The notes: generated by a model from the letters alone, not told the origin. A stretch of 26,654 bases of DNA from an uncultured Collinsella sp. (GCA_958443265.1 CAUCKA010000016.1:1-26654), one strand, 5' to 3'. Counted from the first letter of the stretch, positions 8,366 through 15,791 are shown. Made by a program: numbers and translations.

Positions 8366-8712
8366 TAGAGCGTCTCCAGGATGGCGATGAGCTCGGCCTT
8401 GGTCGCCTTGCGCGGGGCGAAGCCGTTGGCGGCCTCGATGGCAGCGCGAAGCTGCTGCACGGTCATATCGTTCGCGGGCTTCTCGGGCACGGGCTGCTCG
8501 GGCGCGGGCGCGGCGTCCTCAACGCCCTCTCCCTCGGCGCCATCGTCCTCGACGGGCTCCGCGCTAACCTCGGGCTCGGCGGGCGGGAGGTCGACGAAGC
8601 CGCCGGCGGACAGCTCCGCGAAGCGCTCGTCGGTCAGCTCGACCTCCTCCCCCACGAGATGCACCGCGAGGGTCTCGCGGTCACGGTACGGGTAGGTGAC
8701 CAAAGCGATCAT
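8365..8712 (-). CDS. Small capsid-module protein with C-terminal HeH/LEM-like motif
   Basis: This 115-aa acidic protein lies between the major capsid and connector genes. The ATG at 8712 has SD AAGGAG. The N-terminal 45 residues are folded-looking (YPYRDRETLAVHLVGEEVEL), the middle 40 are a Pro/Glu/Ala-rich linker, and the C-terminus (MTVQQLRAAIEAANG...KATKAELIAILETL) reads as a HeH/LEM or SAP-like two-helix motif. Such proteins are common in this slot of Gram-positive phages. The exact function is unknown. A DNA-binding or head-decoration role is inference. Confidence 0.65.
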   Translation of the reverse strand: MIALVTYPYRDRETLAVHLVGEEVELTDERFAELSAGGFVDLPPAEPEVSAEPVEDDGAEGEGVEDAAPAPEQPVPEKPANDMTVQQLRAAIEAANGFAPRKATKAELIAILETL

Positions 8713-8731
8713 GGATGCTCCTTAGGGTTGC

Positions 8732-9577
8732 CTAGGCGGTCGGGGCGATGGTGCCCTTGACCACGAAGTCGATGTACTCGGCGAAGAACACGAGGCCGAC
8801 GTAGGCCACGGTGTCGTAGGTCAGGCTCTTGAGCTCGGGCGAGTGGGACACGGCGATGTAGCCGCTCTCGTCGGAGTAGAAGCCGAACAGGTCGTCGCCG
8901 TCGGTCGGGGCGACGTAGACCTTGATGTTGTCCTTGACGGTCGCGTAGATCGTGCCGGCGGCGACGGAGCCGGTGGACACGAGCGTGCCCAGGCCCGCCC
9001 AGTTCTCGATGTAGGAGATGCCGAAGGCGCTGAAGACCTCGGACTCGCCGATCTGCTTGGCGAAGTCGACCGGGTTGGCGAAGTAGACGGTCTCGCCGCT
9101 GCCGAAGCCGTACTCCTCGGTGAGGTTGGACAGGGCGGCCCAGGCGTTCGCGGCGGTGGCCACGAGGCTCTTGCCGGTCGCGGCCGTGGTGCCCTCGGCA
9201 CCGAGCGCGGCGACGAAGTCCTTCTTGATGTTGCGCTGCATGTCGGAGATCATCGCGGCGTCGGTCTTGTCGACGGCGCCGTCGTAGCCGCGCTTCTTGA
9301 CCTCCTGCAGCATGGTCTGCCTGCGGTAGGGCTTGAGCGTCACCTCGTAGGTCGCGACGTCCGCGTAGTCGTAGCTGGACAGCGGGATGTCCTGGCCGGG
9401 GGTGTACTCGGCCTCGGAGAGCTTGCCGATGATCTTCTTCTGGTGGAGCGTCTCGCCCACGGCCGCGTGGATGGGCGCGCAGGTGGACAGCATAGCCGTG
9501 AGCTTCTCGAGCGACTTGGTGAAGGTGTTCACGAGGTCGACGTTGCGCGCGGCTGCGAGGGTCTTGATATCGGGCAT
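8732..9577 (-). CDS. Major capsid protein (HK97 fold)
   Basis: This 281-aa protein begins MPDIKTLAAARNVDLVNTF. SD AGAAAGGGG precedes the ATG at 9577. It has the expected size and order (N-arm, E-loop region about 50-100 with EVTLKPYRRQTMLQ, P-domain helix, and an A-domain containing FSAFGISYIENWAGLGTLVSTG). The preceding gene is a classic scaffold. The sequence is typical of capsid proteins from phages of Coriobacteriia and Firmicutes. No separate prohead protease is seen in the window, consistent with a scaffold-driven assembly. Confidence 0.88.
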   Translation of the reverse strand: MPDIKTLAAARNVDLVNTFTKSLEKLTAMLSTCAPIHAAVGETLHQKKIIGKLSEAEYTPGQDIPLSSYDYADVATYEVTLKPYRRQTMLQEVKKRGYDGAVDKTDAAMISDMQRNIKKDFVAALGAEGTTAATGKSLVATAANAWAALSNLTEEYGFGSGETVYFANPVDFAKQIGESEVFSAFGISYIENWAGLGTLVSTGSVAAGTIYATVKDNIKVYVAPTDGDDLFGFYSDESGYIAVSHSPELKSLTYDTVAYVGLVFFAEYIDFVVKGTIAPTA

Positions 9578-9595
9578 TGGGGCCCCTTTCTCCCC

Positions 9596-10117
9596 TTACT
9601 TGAAGAGGTCGATGTTGGCGGCGATGGCCGCCATGCGTTCCTTCTTGTCCTCGATTCCGAGGATGTCCTTCTTGGAGGGCTTGCCGGGCTTGGGCTTGCC
9701 GCCGGCCTCGGGCGCCTTCGGCGCGCCGCCGGCCGGTTTCGTGATGGCCGCCACGGCCTTGGCCTGCTCGGTGAGCGCGTCCTCGTCCTCGCCGTTGAGC
9801 GTGGCCACGATGGAGCGGTCGAGTCCGGTGGCCTTGGCCACGGAGTCGACGAGCGCGGAGCGGGCGGCGCTCGCCTTGAGGGCGGCGTTCTCGCTCTCGA
9901 GCGCGCTCAGGCGCTCCTCCACGGTCGGGTCCGCCTTGGGTGCCGCGGCCTTGAGCTCGTCGAGCTCCTTGAGGTTCGCCTTCGAGCGGCTCTCCCACTT
10001 GCGCGACTCCTTCAGCGCGTTCTCGTAGAGCGCCTTGTAGTCGGGCTCCTGACCGGCGTCTCCGCCCTGTGCAGGGTTGGTCGGATCGGTCTCGGCGGGC
10101 GTGGTCTCCTGGGCCAT
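9596..10117 (-). CDS. Phage scaffolding protein
   Basis: This 173-aa protein starts MAQETTPAETDPTNPAQGG at 10117, with SD GGAGGGAGC. An in-frame upstream ATG at 10192 would require translating two GC hairpins and is disfavoured. The layout is that of capsid scaffolds: a disordered acidic N-terminus, a long coiled coil (about 28-85, EERLSALESENAALKAS), a Pro/Lys/Gly-rich hinge (KPKPGKPSKKD) and a basic C-terminal helix (KKERMAAIAANIDLFK) that would bind the capsid subunit. It sits just before the capsid gene. Confidence 0.85.
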   Translation of the reverse strand: MAQETTPAETDPTNPAQGGDAGQEPDYKALYENALKESRKWESRSKANLKELDELKAAAPKADPTVEERLSALESENAALKASAARSALVDSVAKATGLDRSIVATLNGEDEDALTEQAKAVAAITKPAGGAPKAPEAGGKPKPGKPSKKDILGIEDKKERMAAIAANIDLFK

Positions 10118-10132
10118 GCTCCCTCCATTTCC

Positions 10133-10168
10133 GCCCCGTGCGGGGCATCGTCTTGCCCCGTGCGGGGC
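10133..10168. repeat. Twin identical 14-nt hairpins upstream of scaffold gene
   Basis: GCCCCGTGCGGGGC occurs at 10133-10146 and again at 10155-10168. Each can fold with a 5-bp stem and a 4-nt loop. Together with the terminator hairpin at 10182-10206, which has the same GCAC-type loop on the minus strand, they make three similar hairpins in a row in the gap between tRNA-Leu and the scaffold gene. Confidence 0.7.
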
Positions 10169-10181
10169 TCTTTTCGGCATG

Positions 10182-10206
10182 AAAAAGGCCACCCGTGCGG
10201 ATGGCC
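10182..10206 (-). terminator. Rho-independent terminator after tRNA-Leu
   Basis: On the minus strand GGCCA-T-CC, a GCAC loop, GG-G-TGGCC and then TTTTT form a compact GC stem with a U-run, 12 nt past the CCA end of tRNA-Leu. This is a convincing intrinsic terminator inside the head gene operon. Scaffold, capsid and tail transcription must come from read-through, antitermination or a promoter not obvious in the following 65 nt. Confidence 0.8.
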
Positions 10207-10218
10207 TGGTTCAACTTT

Positions 10219-10303
10219 TGGTCGGGGCGGCGGGACTCGAACCCGCACGGGCGATGCCCACGTGCTCCTGAGGCACGCGCGTCTGCCATTCCGCCACGCC
10301 CCG
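10219..10303 (-). tRNA. tRNA-Leu (anticodon CAG)
   Basis: This 85-nt type II tRNA with encoded CCA has acceptor CGGGGCG/CGCCCCG with discriminator A, anticodon stem CGTGC/GCACG around loop CTCAGGA (anticodon CAG), a long variable arm with GGGC-ATC-GCCC, and T arm GCGGG-TTCGAGT-CCCGC. All stems are fully paired. It lies 1 nt from tRNA-Trp and is followed by a terminator. CUG is a frequent Leu codon in GC-rich hosts, so rare-codon supply is not an obvious reason to carry it. Confidence 0.93.
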
Positions 10304-10304
10304 A

Positions 10305-10378
10305 TGGCACCTGGCCGAGGAATCGAACCCCGGTAAGCGGTTTTGGAGACCGCCGCACTGCCATTGTGCTAGCCAGGT
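10305..10378 (-). tRNA. tRNA-Trp (anticodon CCA)
   Basis: This 74-nt tRNA with encoded CCA has acceptor ACCTGGC/GCCAGGT with discriminator G, D stem GCAC/GTGC, anticodon stem GCGGT/ACCGC around loop CTCCAAA (anticodon CCA), and T arm CGGGG-TTCGATT-CCTCG (one G-T pair). It begins 53 nt after the stop of the minor-head/toxin gene on the same strand. That gap holds no gene. It has a weak TTATAC -10-like box (10381-10386) but no good -35. Confidence 0.93.
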
Positions 10379-10431
10379 GTGTATAATCTGATTAGAAAAG
10401 CCCTGGGCGTGCTGGATAGCTAACCTGGGGC

Positions 10432-11604
10432 CTATTTCTTTATGTCGTCTATGGCCCCGCCCCTGGTCAACAAGATAACGCGGTCGATGTCATGCCTCGA
10501 CATCTCGAGCCGCACGCGCTTCAGCGCGTCCTCTCTTGTCACAGGGACTTCCTCGCAGTTAAGCACGACGATAGAAGGCTTTACCGGCCCACCTTCCACC
10601 TTTTCGAACTGCCGCACTGCCTTTCTTATATTGCGCTCGATGAACCTAAGCCCGTTGACGCCAGACGCATCGCTTGTCGGGCTCTTCAGCTCACATAGCT
10701 TGCCGTCGAGCAGCAGGTCGATATTGGAAAAGCCCTCCGGCGCGCCCTCCTTGCGGACGACGACCTCGTGACCGGCCGCCCGAAGCGCCTCGTGCGCCGC
10801 GAGGTCGTAGGACCCGCCGCGCTCGTGCGCGAAGGTCTCTTTCGGCTTCTTGTACACGACTGGAGGCCCAGGCGAACCGAGCACGGCACGCTTCGCCGCG
10901 TCCTTGCCGGCACTCGTCAGGCTTTCGTCCTCGTCGATGTTCTTGAACTGTGCCCACCGCTCGCGCAGCTCCTCCGGCCTCACGCCCTCCACGAGCTCCG
11001 CGTCCGGGTCGTCCTCGAAGCCGGGGACCACCTTGCAGTCGCAGTGGCGGTGGAAGTGCCTGAACTCGCCGGCGGACTCGCGCGTGTGGTAGACCGCGCC
11101 GCGGCTCGCGAGCATGATGCAGAAGGTGCAGGTCTCGAAGCCCGTCGGCACGCGCGCGAAGCGCACGCCGTGGTCCTTGTCGCGGCCCACGTTGGAGATG
11201 ATCGTCTCGTTCAGGCTGCGCAGCGCGTCGTTGCGGGCGTACTCGCCGCACGCCCTGGCGAACGCCGCGTCGCCGCCCTTCACGAGCTTCTTCGCCTGGT
11301 ATCTGGCAACGGTATCGACCGATTCTGGCCTGTAGGTCGTTATGGTGACGGCCTGCTGCAGCCTGGCGCCGTTGCGCTCGGCGAGGTCGTCGTACCACTG
11401 CGCCGCGAACTCCGCCGCGACGTCGTCGTATCCCTGCACGAAGCCCTCCATGATGAGCTTCGCGGCCTCGCGCTTCTCGGCCACGGTCGCGGCCCCGTGG
11501 GCGCGGCACCATGCGAGCACGGCGGACTCCACGTCGGATGCCGCCCCGTCTCCGATCTTCGCCACGGCCCGGTTGTAGGCCGCGAACTCCGCAGCGCTAA
11601 TCAT
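10432..11604 (-). CDS. MuF-type minor head protein fused to a CdiA-like nuclease toxin domain
   Basis: This 390-aa protein overlaps the portal gene by 8 nt. Residues 1-240 are a phage minor head (MuF/VG15-like) domain with the zinc-type core C159-x2-C162, H187-C188-x-C190 (GFETCTFCIMLASRG, FRHFHRHCDC). After a Pro-rich linker (GSPGPPVVYKKPKE, about 243-256) comes a separate C-terminal domain. E272, D296 (SNIDLLLDG) and E305-x-K307 (CELKSP) fit a PD-(D/E)XK nuclease of the CdiA C-terminal (tRNase) type. Minor head proteins carrying such swappable toxin tails are known as MuF polymorphic toxins. The DNA for the toxin part (about 10432-10830) looks less GC-rich than the rest. No immunity gene follows. 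Two tRNA genes and a terminator do. Head assembly is well supported, while toxin activity and tRNA cleavage are inference. Confidence 0.85.
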   Translation of the reverse strand: MISAAEFAAYNRAVAKIGDGAASDVESAVLAWCRAHGAATVAEKREAAKLIMEGFVQGYDDVAAEFAAQWYDDLAERNGARLQQAVTITTYRPESVDTVARYQAKKLVKGGDAAFARACGEYARNDALRSLNETIISNVGRDKDHGVRFARVPTGFETCTFCIMLASRGAVYHTRESAGEFRHFHRHCDCKVVPGFEDDPDAELVEGVRPEELRERWAQFKNIDEDESLTSAGKDAAKRAVLGSPGPPVVYKKPKETFAHERGGSYDLAAHEALRAAGHEVVVRKEGAPEGFSNIDLLLDGKLCELKSPTSDASGVNGLRFIERNIRKAVRQFEKVEGGPVKPSIVVLNCEEVPVTREDALKRVRLEMSRHDIDRVILLTRGGAIDDIKK

Positions 11605-13015
11605 CGGCGGGCGGCGCGGGCTCCGCCGCCTGGGTGACGCCCGCCATCAGGTCGAGCGCCGCCGAGCGCGTCACGTTGCGCCTGATCTCGGATGAGACGT
11701 TGCGCACCTCGTCGTCATCGAGGCCGTTGAGCCGCCAGAAGGTCGGCGTGCCGGCGAAGCCGTCCACCACAGACGCGAGCTTGATGGAGCTGTCTGTCTG
11801 CTGGGCCAGGGTCGGCATGGCGGGGTTCAGGAAGTGGACGGACACGCCGCAGGCGTCCTCCGCCTCCTCGTATGAGCACCCGAGCTCCGTCGCGATCGCG
11901 GCGGTCGCGGCGTTCGCCAGCGCCGCCTTGGCCTCGCGGATGAAGCTCTTGCACTTGAGGATGAGCGGCTCGTTCTCGGCGTAGATCGCCTCGGCGGAGC
12001 TGGGGTTGTCGCTCATGATGCCGAACTGCCCCACGTGGATACCGGTCGCGGCGCTCATGCGCTTGCACAGGTTGCCGAAGTGCTCGGTCATGGGCTGCAT
12101 ACTCGGCTGCGTGAGCTGGCCGAACTGCGGAATCGTGCCGTCCTCGGTCTTGGTGACCTCGAAGATGGAGCCGATGAAGGCGCTCCACTTGGTCTTGTCG
12201 GCGAACGCGTCGCCGTCGGTGCCCAGCAGGTACTTCTGCGTGGACGCGGCGAACGCGGCGGCGATCTCCTCGTTGACGTTGGCGCGCATGGCGCAGTCGA
12301 TGTTCCAGCGCACCTCGGAGTTGATCCTGGACACGCCGAACGGTCGGTCGTCGTCGGGGTTGTGCGGCATGACGAACATGGGCACGGCGCCCAGGCCGTG
12401 CTCCACGTACTCCGCCGCCCACTCGTTGCGGCGAACCTCGCGGATGCGCACCATGCGGTCCGGCAGCATCACGTTGACCCAGTCCGGGCGGTTCGTGGGC
12501 CGCCCGCGGTCCTTGGCGAAGGAGACGACGAACATGCCGGAGGACAGGCACTCGTGGACGTCGTCCCAGATGCCCGTGCACAGCGTCGGCGGGTACGCCG
12601 AGATGCGGGCGTGCCCGTCCTCGTCCGCCGTCACCACGAGCATGGAGAAGCAGTACTTGAGCGCGGAGTTGACGGCCTTGCCGACGCGCGTGGCCATCTT
12701 GTTGCGCTTGGCCACGGAGGTGAGCAGGTCGTCGAAGTCCGCGTCGTCGGGGCACGTGAACCCGTCGAAGGCGATGTGGTCGCGCATGACCTCCACGCAC
12801 TTGTAGCCCCAGCCGCACGCGACCTCCAGGTCGCGCAGCGAGTCGGGGACGGAGATGCCGAGGTCCTTGAGCATGTTGCGCGCCTCGTAGTAGTCCGAGC
12901 GCAGTAGGTTGCCCCTGTAGTGCGTCTGCCAGCTGTTGAGCAGGCAGCGCACCGTCTCGCGGTCCTCCTCGAGCAGGCCGTCGGCGGACGCCACGGCGTA
13001 AGGTATCGAGATCAA
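11597..13015 (-). CDS. Phage portal protein (SPP1 gp6-like)
   Basis: This 472-aa protein starts at a TTG (13015) overlapping the TerL stop by 2 nt (TTGA), with GAGGG just upstream. The upstream extension of the same frame is a shadow of TerL. The sequence (LLNSWQTHYRGNLLRSDYY, CGWGYKCVEVMRDHIAFDGF, NEEIAAAFAASTQKYLLGTD, ATGIHVGQFGIMSDNPSSAEAI) is characteristic of SPP1-type portals. The portal forms the dodecameric vertex through which TerL pumps DNA. The C-terminal tail ends EPAPPADD and overlaps the minor head start, the usual portal to minor-head arrangement. Confidence 0.9.
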   Translation of the reverse strand: MISIPYAVASADGLLEEDRETVRCLLNSWQTHYRGNLLRSDYYEARNMLKDLGISVPDSLRDLEVACGWGYKCVEVMRDHIAFDGFTCPDDADFDDLLTSVAKRNKMATRVGKAVNSALKYCFSMLVVTADEDGHARISAYPPTLCTGIWDDVHECLSSGMFVVSFAKDRGRPTNRPDWVNVMLPDRMVRIREVRRNEWAAEYVEHGLGAVPMFVMPHNPDDDRPFGVSRINSEVRWNIDCAMRANVNEEIAAAFAASTQKYLLGTDGDAFADKTKWSAFIGSIFEVTKTEDGTIPQFGQLTQPSMQPMTEHFGNLCKRMSAATGIHVGQFGIMSDNPSSAEAIYAENEPLILKCKSFIREAKAALANAATAAIATELGCSYEEAEDACGVSVHFLNPAMPTLAQQTDSSIKLASVVDGFAGTPTFWRLNGLDDDEVRNVSSEIRRNVTRSAALDLMAGVTQAAEPAPPADD

Positions 13016-14505
13016 GTGACCCTCGCCTTCATTCCGGGTTTTCTCTTCGATGTGCTGAGCGCGAGCAGCGCCAGCCCCGCGGCCTCGATGGGCGCGGCGT
13101 TGTCCCCGCCGAAGCCCCAGCCGCCCGACGAGCCGATCTTGCGCTTGGGTGAGGTCTCGGCGGAGAGGTCGAGCGCAGGGCACGCGATATGCGTGACCGA
13201 GCCCGCCTTCGCGCCGGACGAGATGAGGCTCGCGGCGGTCACGGCCTGGTCGGTGCTCGGGCGCAGGATGTAGTCCTTGGGCATGCCCATGCCCTCGAGC
13301 TTGTCGCACAGGGCGCCGGCGCCCGCCTTGCCGTCGATGGCGACGCACGCGTACCTGCCCGCCCTCGCGGCGATCCAGTAGGCCAGCCAATCCGTGCTGG
13401 GCTCCGGGTCCTTGCAGAAGGGAAGCTCAACGTGCACGGTCGGCGAGCCGGGCGGCCGCACGGCGCACGCCACGGCGACGGTCGAGCCGTCGGCGCTGAA
13501 CCTCACGCCGGCGCAGATCCTGCAGCCGGCGGTCAGCTCGGGGCCGCTCCCCACGAGGCACTCTCCCCATGCGTCGGCGCCGATGACGGGCGGCTCCACC
13601 TGCGTCTGCGGTGGCAGCCAGTAGCCCAGGTATTCCTGGGCGGCGCCAAGCTCGTCCATGTCCTTCATTCCGGTGCGGATGGCGCGGATGTCGGCGTGGT
13701 ACCCGAGCGAGGGCATGACCTCCGGCCAGCGGCTCTCGTCCCAGATGTCGCCGACCTCCTCGACGCCGTACTCCAGCCACAGCAGGTCGGACGCCTTCTC
13801 GCCGCCCTCCCACGCCTGCTGCCGGAGGTTCTTGAACACCTCGGCGGGGTTGCCGGCGCGGGTCGGCGTTCCGGCGTACACGATCATCAGGTTGTGCTTG
13901 GCTCCGGACACCGTTGTCGGGTTGACGACCTGGGTGTGGATGCCCGTGAGCTCCTGGGCCTCGTCGTATATGACGATGTCGAACGAGAAGCCCAGGCGCG
14001 AGGACTTGGTCCTCGTCGAGAACTGGATGACGCCGCCGGAGCTGAACCGCATCCACTCCTGGCCGGTCTGCGAGCAGACCTCGACCAGGAGCTTGCGCCA
14101 GCGCGGGATTCCCTCGGACGTGTCGCCGACGCGGCGGCCGAAGATCTTGCGGAAGCGGGCGACCATCTCCATGGTCGTGGAGTAGTTGTGCTCGGTCCAC
14201 AGCACCTTGTAGCCGGCCAGCGCCGCCATGATCGCGACCCACACGATGAGGTCGACGGACTTGCCCTGCTGGCGCGGGATGGAGATGCCGACGCGGGGGT
14301 GGACCCATTTGCCGCTCGCGTCCACGGCGCCGATGTCGTGGGCGAGCTGCTCCTGCCACGGCACGAGGTCGTAGCCCATCGTCGGGGCGAGCTCGACCGC
14401 GAGGGAGCCGATGGATCTCTCGTAGGGCTGGACGAGGCGCAGCCTCGGCTTAGCCGAGGACGTCGCGCAGGACCGAGACGGCGTTGATGATGACATCGTC
14501 GCCAC
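13012..14505 (-). CDS. terL: Terminase large subunit
   Basis: This 497-aa packaging motor has the ATPase Walker A segment SIPRQQGKS at 75-83, Walker B DIVIYDEAQ at 176-184 with catalytic Glu, and coupling motif VYAGTPTRAGNP at about 209-220. The C-terminal RNase-H-like nuclease includes Asp in FSADGSTVAVACA and in VAIDGKAGAG. The start is a GTG at 14505 with GGGGAGG upstream. An ATG at 14496 is possible. Either overlaps the small terminase gene by about 50 nt. An HNH gene upstream of TerS suggests a cohesive-end packaging style. Confidence 0.93.
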   Translation of the reverse strand: MATMSSSTPSRSCATSSAKPRLRLVQPYERSIGSLAVELAPTMGYDLVPWQEQLAHDIGAVDASGKWVHPRVGISIPRQQGKSVDLIVWVAIMAALAGYKVLWTEHNYSTTMEMVARFRKIFGRRVGDTSEGIPRWRKLLVEVCSQTGQEWMRFSSGGVIQFSTRTKSSRLGFSFDIVIYDEAQELTGIHTQVVNPTTVSGAKHNLMIVYAGTPTRAGNPAEVFKNLRQQAWEGGEKASDLLWLEYGVEEVGDIWDESRWPEVMPSLGYHADIRAIRTGMKDMDELGAAQEYLGYWLPPQTQVEPPVIGADAWGECLVGSGPELTAGCRICAGVRFSADGSTVAVACAVRPPGSPTVHVELPFCKDPEPSTDWLAYWIAARAGRYACVAIDGKAGAGALCDKLEGMGMPKDYILRPSTDQAVTAASLISSGAKAGSVTHIACPALDLSAETSPKRKIGSSGGWGFGGDNAAPIEAAGLALLALSTSKRKPGMKARVT

Positions 14506-14899
14506 CGTCCTCCCCGGCCCCCTCTATTCGTTCAATCTGCTCGAGCGTCTCGCGGTACTCCTTGGCGAGCCGGGCCGCCTGGCTGGGCTCGGCGTCGTAG
14601 AGCTGGCGCTCGATGATCTGCCTCACCCACCGGAGCCTCCCGAGCGTGTCCTGGCGGCCGTCCGGGCCGTCGGCCGGGGGCGCCGAGACGCCCGCGCCCG
14701 CGGACTGCCCCGTGGACTCGTCGGTCGCGATCTCTCCGCTCTCCTTCATCCTCTTGATGAGGGCGCACACGCCCGAGCGCGACCGCTTGAGTTTCTTCGC
14801 GATAGCCGCAGGTCCGAGCGCCGGGTAAGCATTCTTGACGAACTCGCGCTCGTCCGGCGTCCAGGGCTTGCCCCTCGGCTTCGTGGACTTCGTGGACAT
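14450..14899 (-). CDS. terS: Terminase small subunit
   Basis: This protein of about 149 aa begins MSTKSTKPRGKPWTPDERE. The ATG at 14899 has GGGAGGTG at good spacing. A GTG at 14908 is too close to that SD. Residues 14-60 form a helix-turn-helix (EFVKNAYPALGPAAIAKKLKRSRSGVCALIKR), followed by a flexible acidic/Pro linker and a C-terminal helix (AARLAKEYRETLEQIERIE) expected to oligomerise. TerS recognises the packaging site and feeds DNA to TerL, encoded immediately after with an overlap. Confidence 0.87.
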   Translation of the reverse strand: MSTKSTKPRGKPWTPDEREFVKNAYPALGPAAIAKKLKRSRSGVCALIKRMKESGEIATDESTGQSAGAGVSAPPADGPDGRQDTLGRLRWVRQIIERQLYDAEPSQAARLAKEYRETLEQIERIEGAGEDGGDDVIINAVSVLRDVLG

Positions 14900-15008
14900 T
14901 CCATGCACCTCCCGGTATGGACTCGGTTTTAGGGCCTGCGCAAAAAAGGCGCAATGCCGGGGGGCGAGCCCTCGGCCCCCGGGGAGGGGGCCATCCCCCA
15001 GGGTCGGC

Positions 15009-15323
15009 TCACCACGGCAGCGAGGTCGAGCAGCCCACGTCGCGTGGGCGCGGCGAGATCGGCTTGCCCAGGGCCGCGAGGCTCTTGTTGCCGCGCCGCT
15101 CGTTGCAGATCCTGTGGGCCGGCGCGACGTTCGCGCGGTCGACGGGCGAGCCGCCCTTGGAAACGGGCACGATCTCGTCCACCTCGAAGCTCATCGGGTC
15201 GCCTGCCGGCAGGTCGTAGTCGATGGCCCCGCCGCAGATGTGGCACGGCAGGCCCTGCGCCTTGAGCCATGCGCGCACCTGCCGGCGGGCGTGGCCGTTG
15301 GCGTAGCGGGTCTTGGTGGCCAC
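15009..15323 (-). CDS. HNH endonuclease, terminase-linked
   Basis: This 104-aa protein has a GTG start at 15323 with GGAG 9 nt upstream, overlapping neither neighbour. Zinc-binding C27-x2-C30 (CHIC) and C73 (HRICNE) frame the HNH core: VDEIVPVSKGG at 48-58, N65, H70 and N74. The first HNH His is replaced by Glu (DE instead of DH), a variant common in phage HNH proteins. Small HNH nucleases next to terminase genes, as in HK97, cooperate with the terminase in cos cleavage. About 110 nt with a strong GC hairpin (14957-14981) separate it from TerS. Confidence 0.88.
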   Translation of the reverse strand: MATKTRYANGHARRQVRAWLKAQGLPCHICGGAIDYDLPAGDPMSFEVDEIVPVSKGGSPVDRANVAPAHRICNERRGNKSLAALGKPISPRPRDVGCSTSLPW

Positions 15324-15325
15324 GG

Positions 15326-15526
15326 CTAGCGCTCCACGGGAGAGCGGCCCCGGTTGGCCATGCATTCCTCGAGCCCCGTAAAGCGCAGGCGTTCGACGGC
15401 CTTGCCGGCCCCCTTGCACTTGCGCCCGCCCGCACGGCGGGCGATGCCCAGGGCGCGGCGGAAAGCCCACGCCATTACGGTGTCGTACCGGCTTGCGGCA
15501 CGGGCGATAGCCTCGCGTGTGACCAC
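15326..15526 (-). CDS. Small basic phage protein, first gene of the late operon
   Basis: This 66-aa protein starts at a GTG (15526) with SD GAGGTG six bases upstream. Its 3' end holds the SD of the HNH gene, so the two are coupled. It is Arg/Ala/Lys-rich (AWAFRRALGIARRAGGRKCKGAGK), with no motif I recognise. The good SD, the position directly after the late control region and the tight link to the HNH gene support it as real. A nucleic-acid-binding role in packaging is conceivable from charge and place but is a guess. Confidence 0.6.
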   Translation of the reverse strand: MVTREAIARAASRYDTVMAWAFRRALGIARRAGGRKCKGAGKAVERLRFTGLEECMANRGRSPVER

Positions 15527-15551
15527 GGACCCACCTCATTACGTTGTCGTT

Positions 15552-15595
15552 CAATAGAAAGGCCAGGGCCCTGAACTGCTAAGGGGACCCCGGCC
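15552..15595 (-). terminator. Leader terminator before the first late gene
   Basis: On the minus strand an imperfect GC stem of about 11 bp (15595-15585 with 15571-15561, two G-U pairs) is followed by TTTCTATTG. It lies between the putative late -10 box at 15663-15668 and the first late gene at 15526. A terminator in that place implies late transcription is gated by read-through or antitermination. The same tail (CCTTTCTATTG) follows the terminator at 25796. Confidence 0.68.
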
Positions 15596-15662
15596 ACTCA
15601 TCTGTGCTTCCACGCACTCCGACCCGCACACCGCGCGGGCGGCGCTGCGAATCGACACCCTA

Positions 15663-15668
15663 GTTATA
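15663..15668 (-). promoter_or_regulatory. Putative late promoter -10 box
   Basis: TATAAC on the minus strand (GGGATATAACTAG) starts 12 bp downstream of the decamer array. The nearest TTGCAC boxes are 13 and 23 nt upstream, so no -35 is correctly placed, as in activator-dependent promoters. Predicted transcripts would run through the leader terminator into the late genes. Confidence 0.5.
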
Positions 15669-15680
15669 TCCCAGCCACAA

Positions 15681-15780
15681 CGTGCAACGGTGTGCAATTG
15701 CGTGCAATCGCGTGCAATCGTAGGCAATTGCGTGCAATTGTGTGCAACGGCGTGCAACCGTGTGCAATCGCGTGCAGCCA
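15681..15780. repeat. Ten tandem 10-bp repeats (late control array)
   Basis: Ten back-to-back decamers follow the consensus [CT]GTGCAA[TC][CT]G. Eight keep GTGCAA intact, unit 5 (15721) and unit 10 (15771) are degenerate. The period is one helical turn, so every copy faces the same side of DNA. The array lies between the late regulator gene with its terminator and the -10 box of the late operon. Likely a multi-site binding array for the late activator. A terminase (cos/pac) binding array is the alternative. ORFs running through it are repeat artefacts. Confidence 0.85.
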
Positions 15781-15791
15781 GCAAGAAGAGA

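Noticed and set aside
8843..10336. 497-aa plus-strand ORF
   Set aside because: Antisense to the capsid and scaffold genes and runs through the tRNA genes; low-complexity Gly/Val/Leu/Arg product.
11597..13390. 597-aa version of the portal protein
   Set aside because: The first 125 codons overlap TerL in another frame and are Arg-rich; the TTG at 13015 with coupled SD is the sensible start.
13189..14487. 432-aa plus-strand ORF
   Set aside because: Antisense shadow of the terminase large subunit, whose Walker motifs are intact.
15681..15780. CRISPR-like array
   Set aside because: Units are contiguous decamers with no spacers and there are no cas genes.
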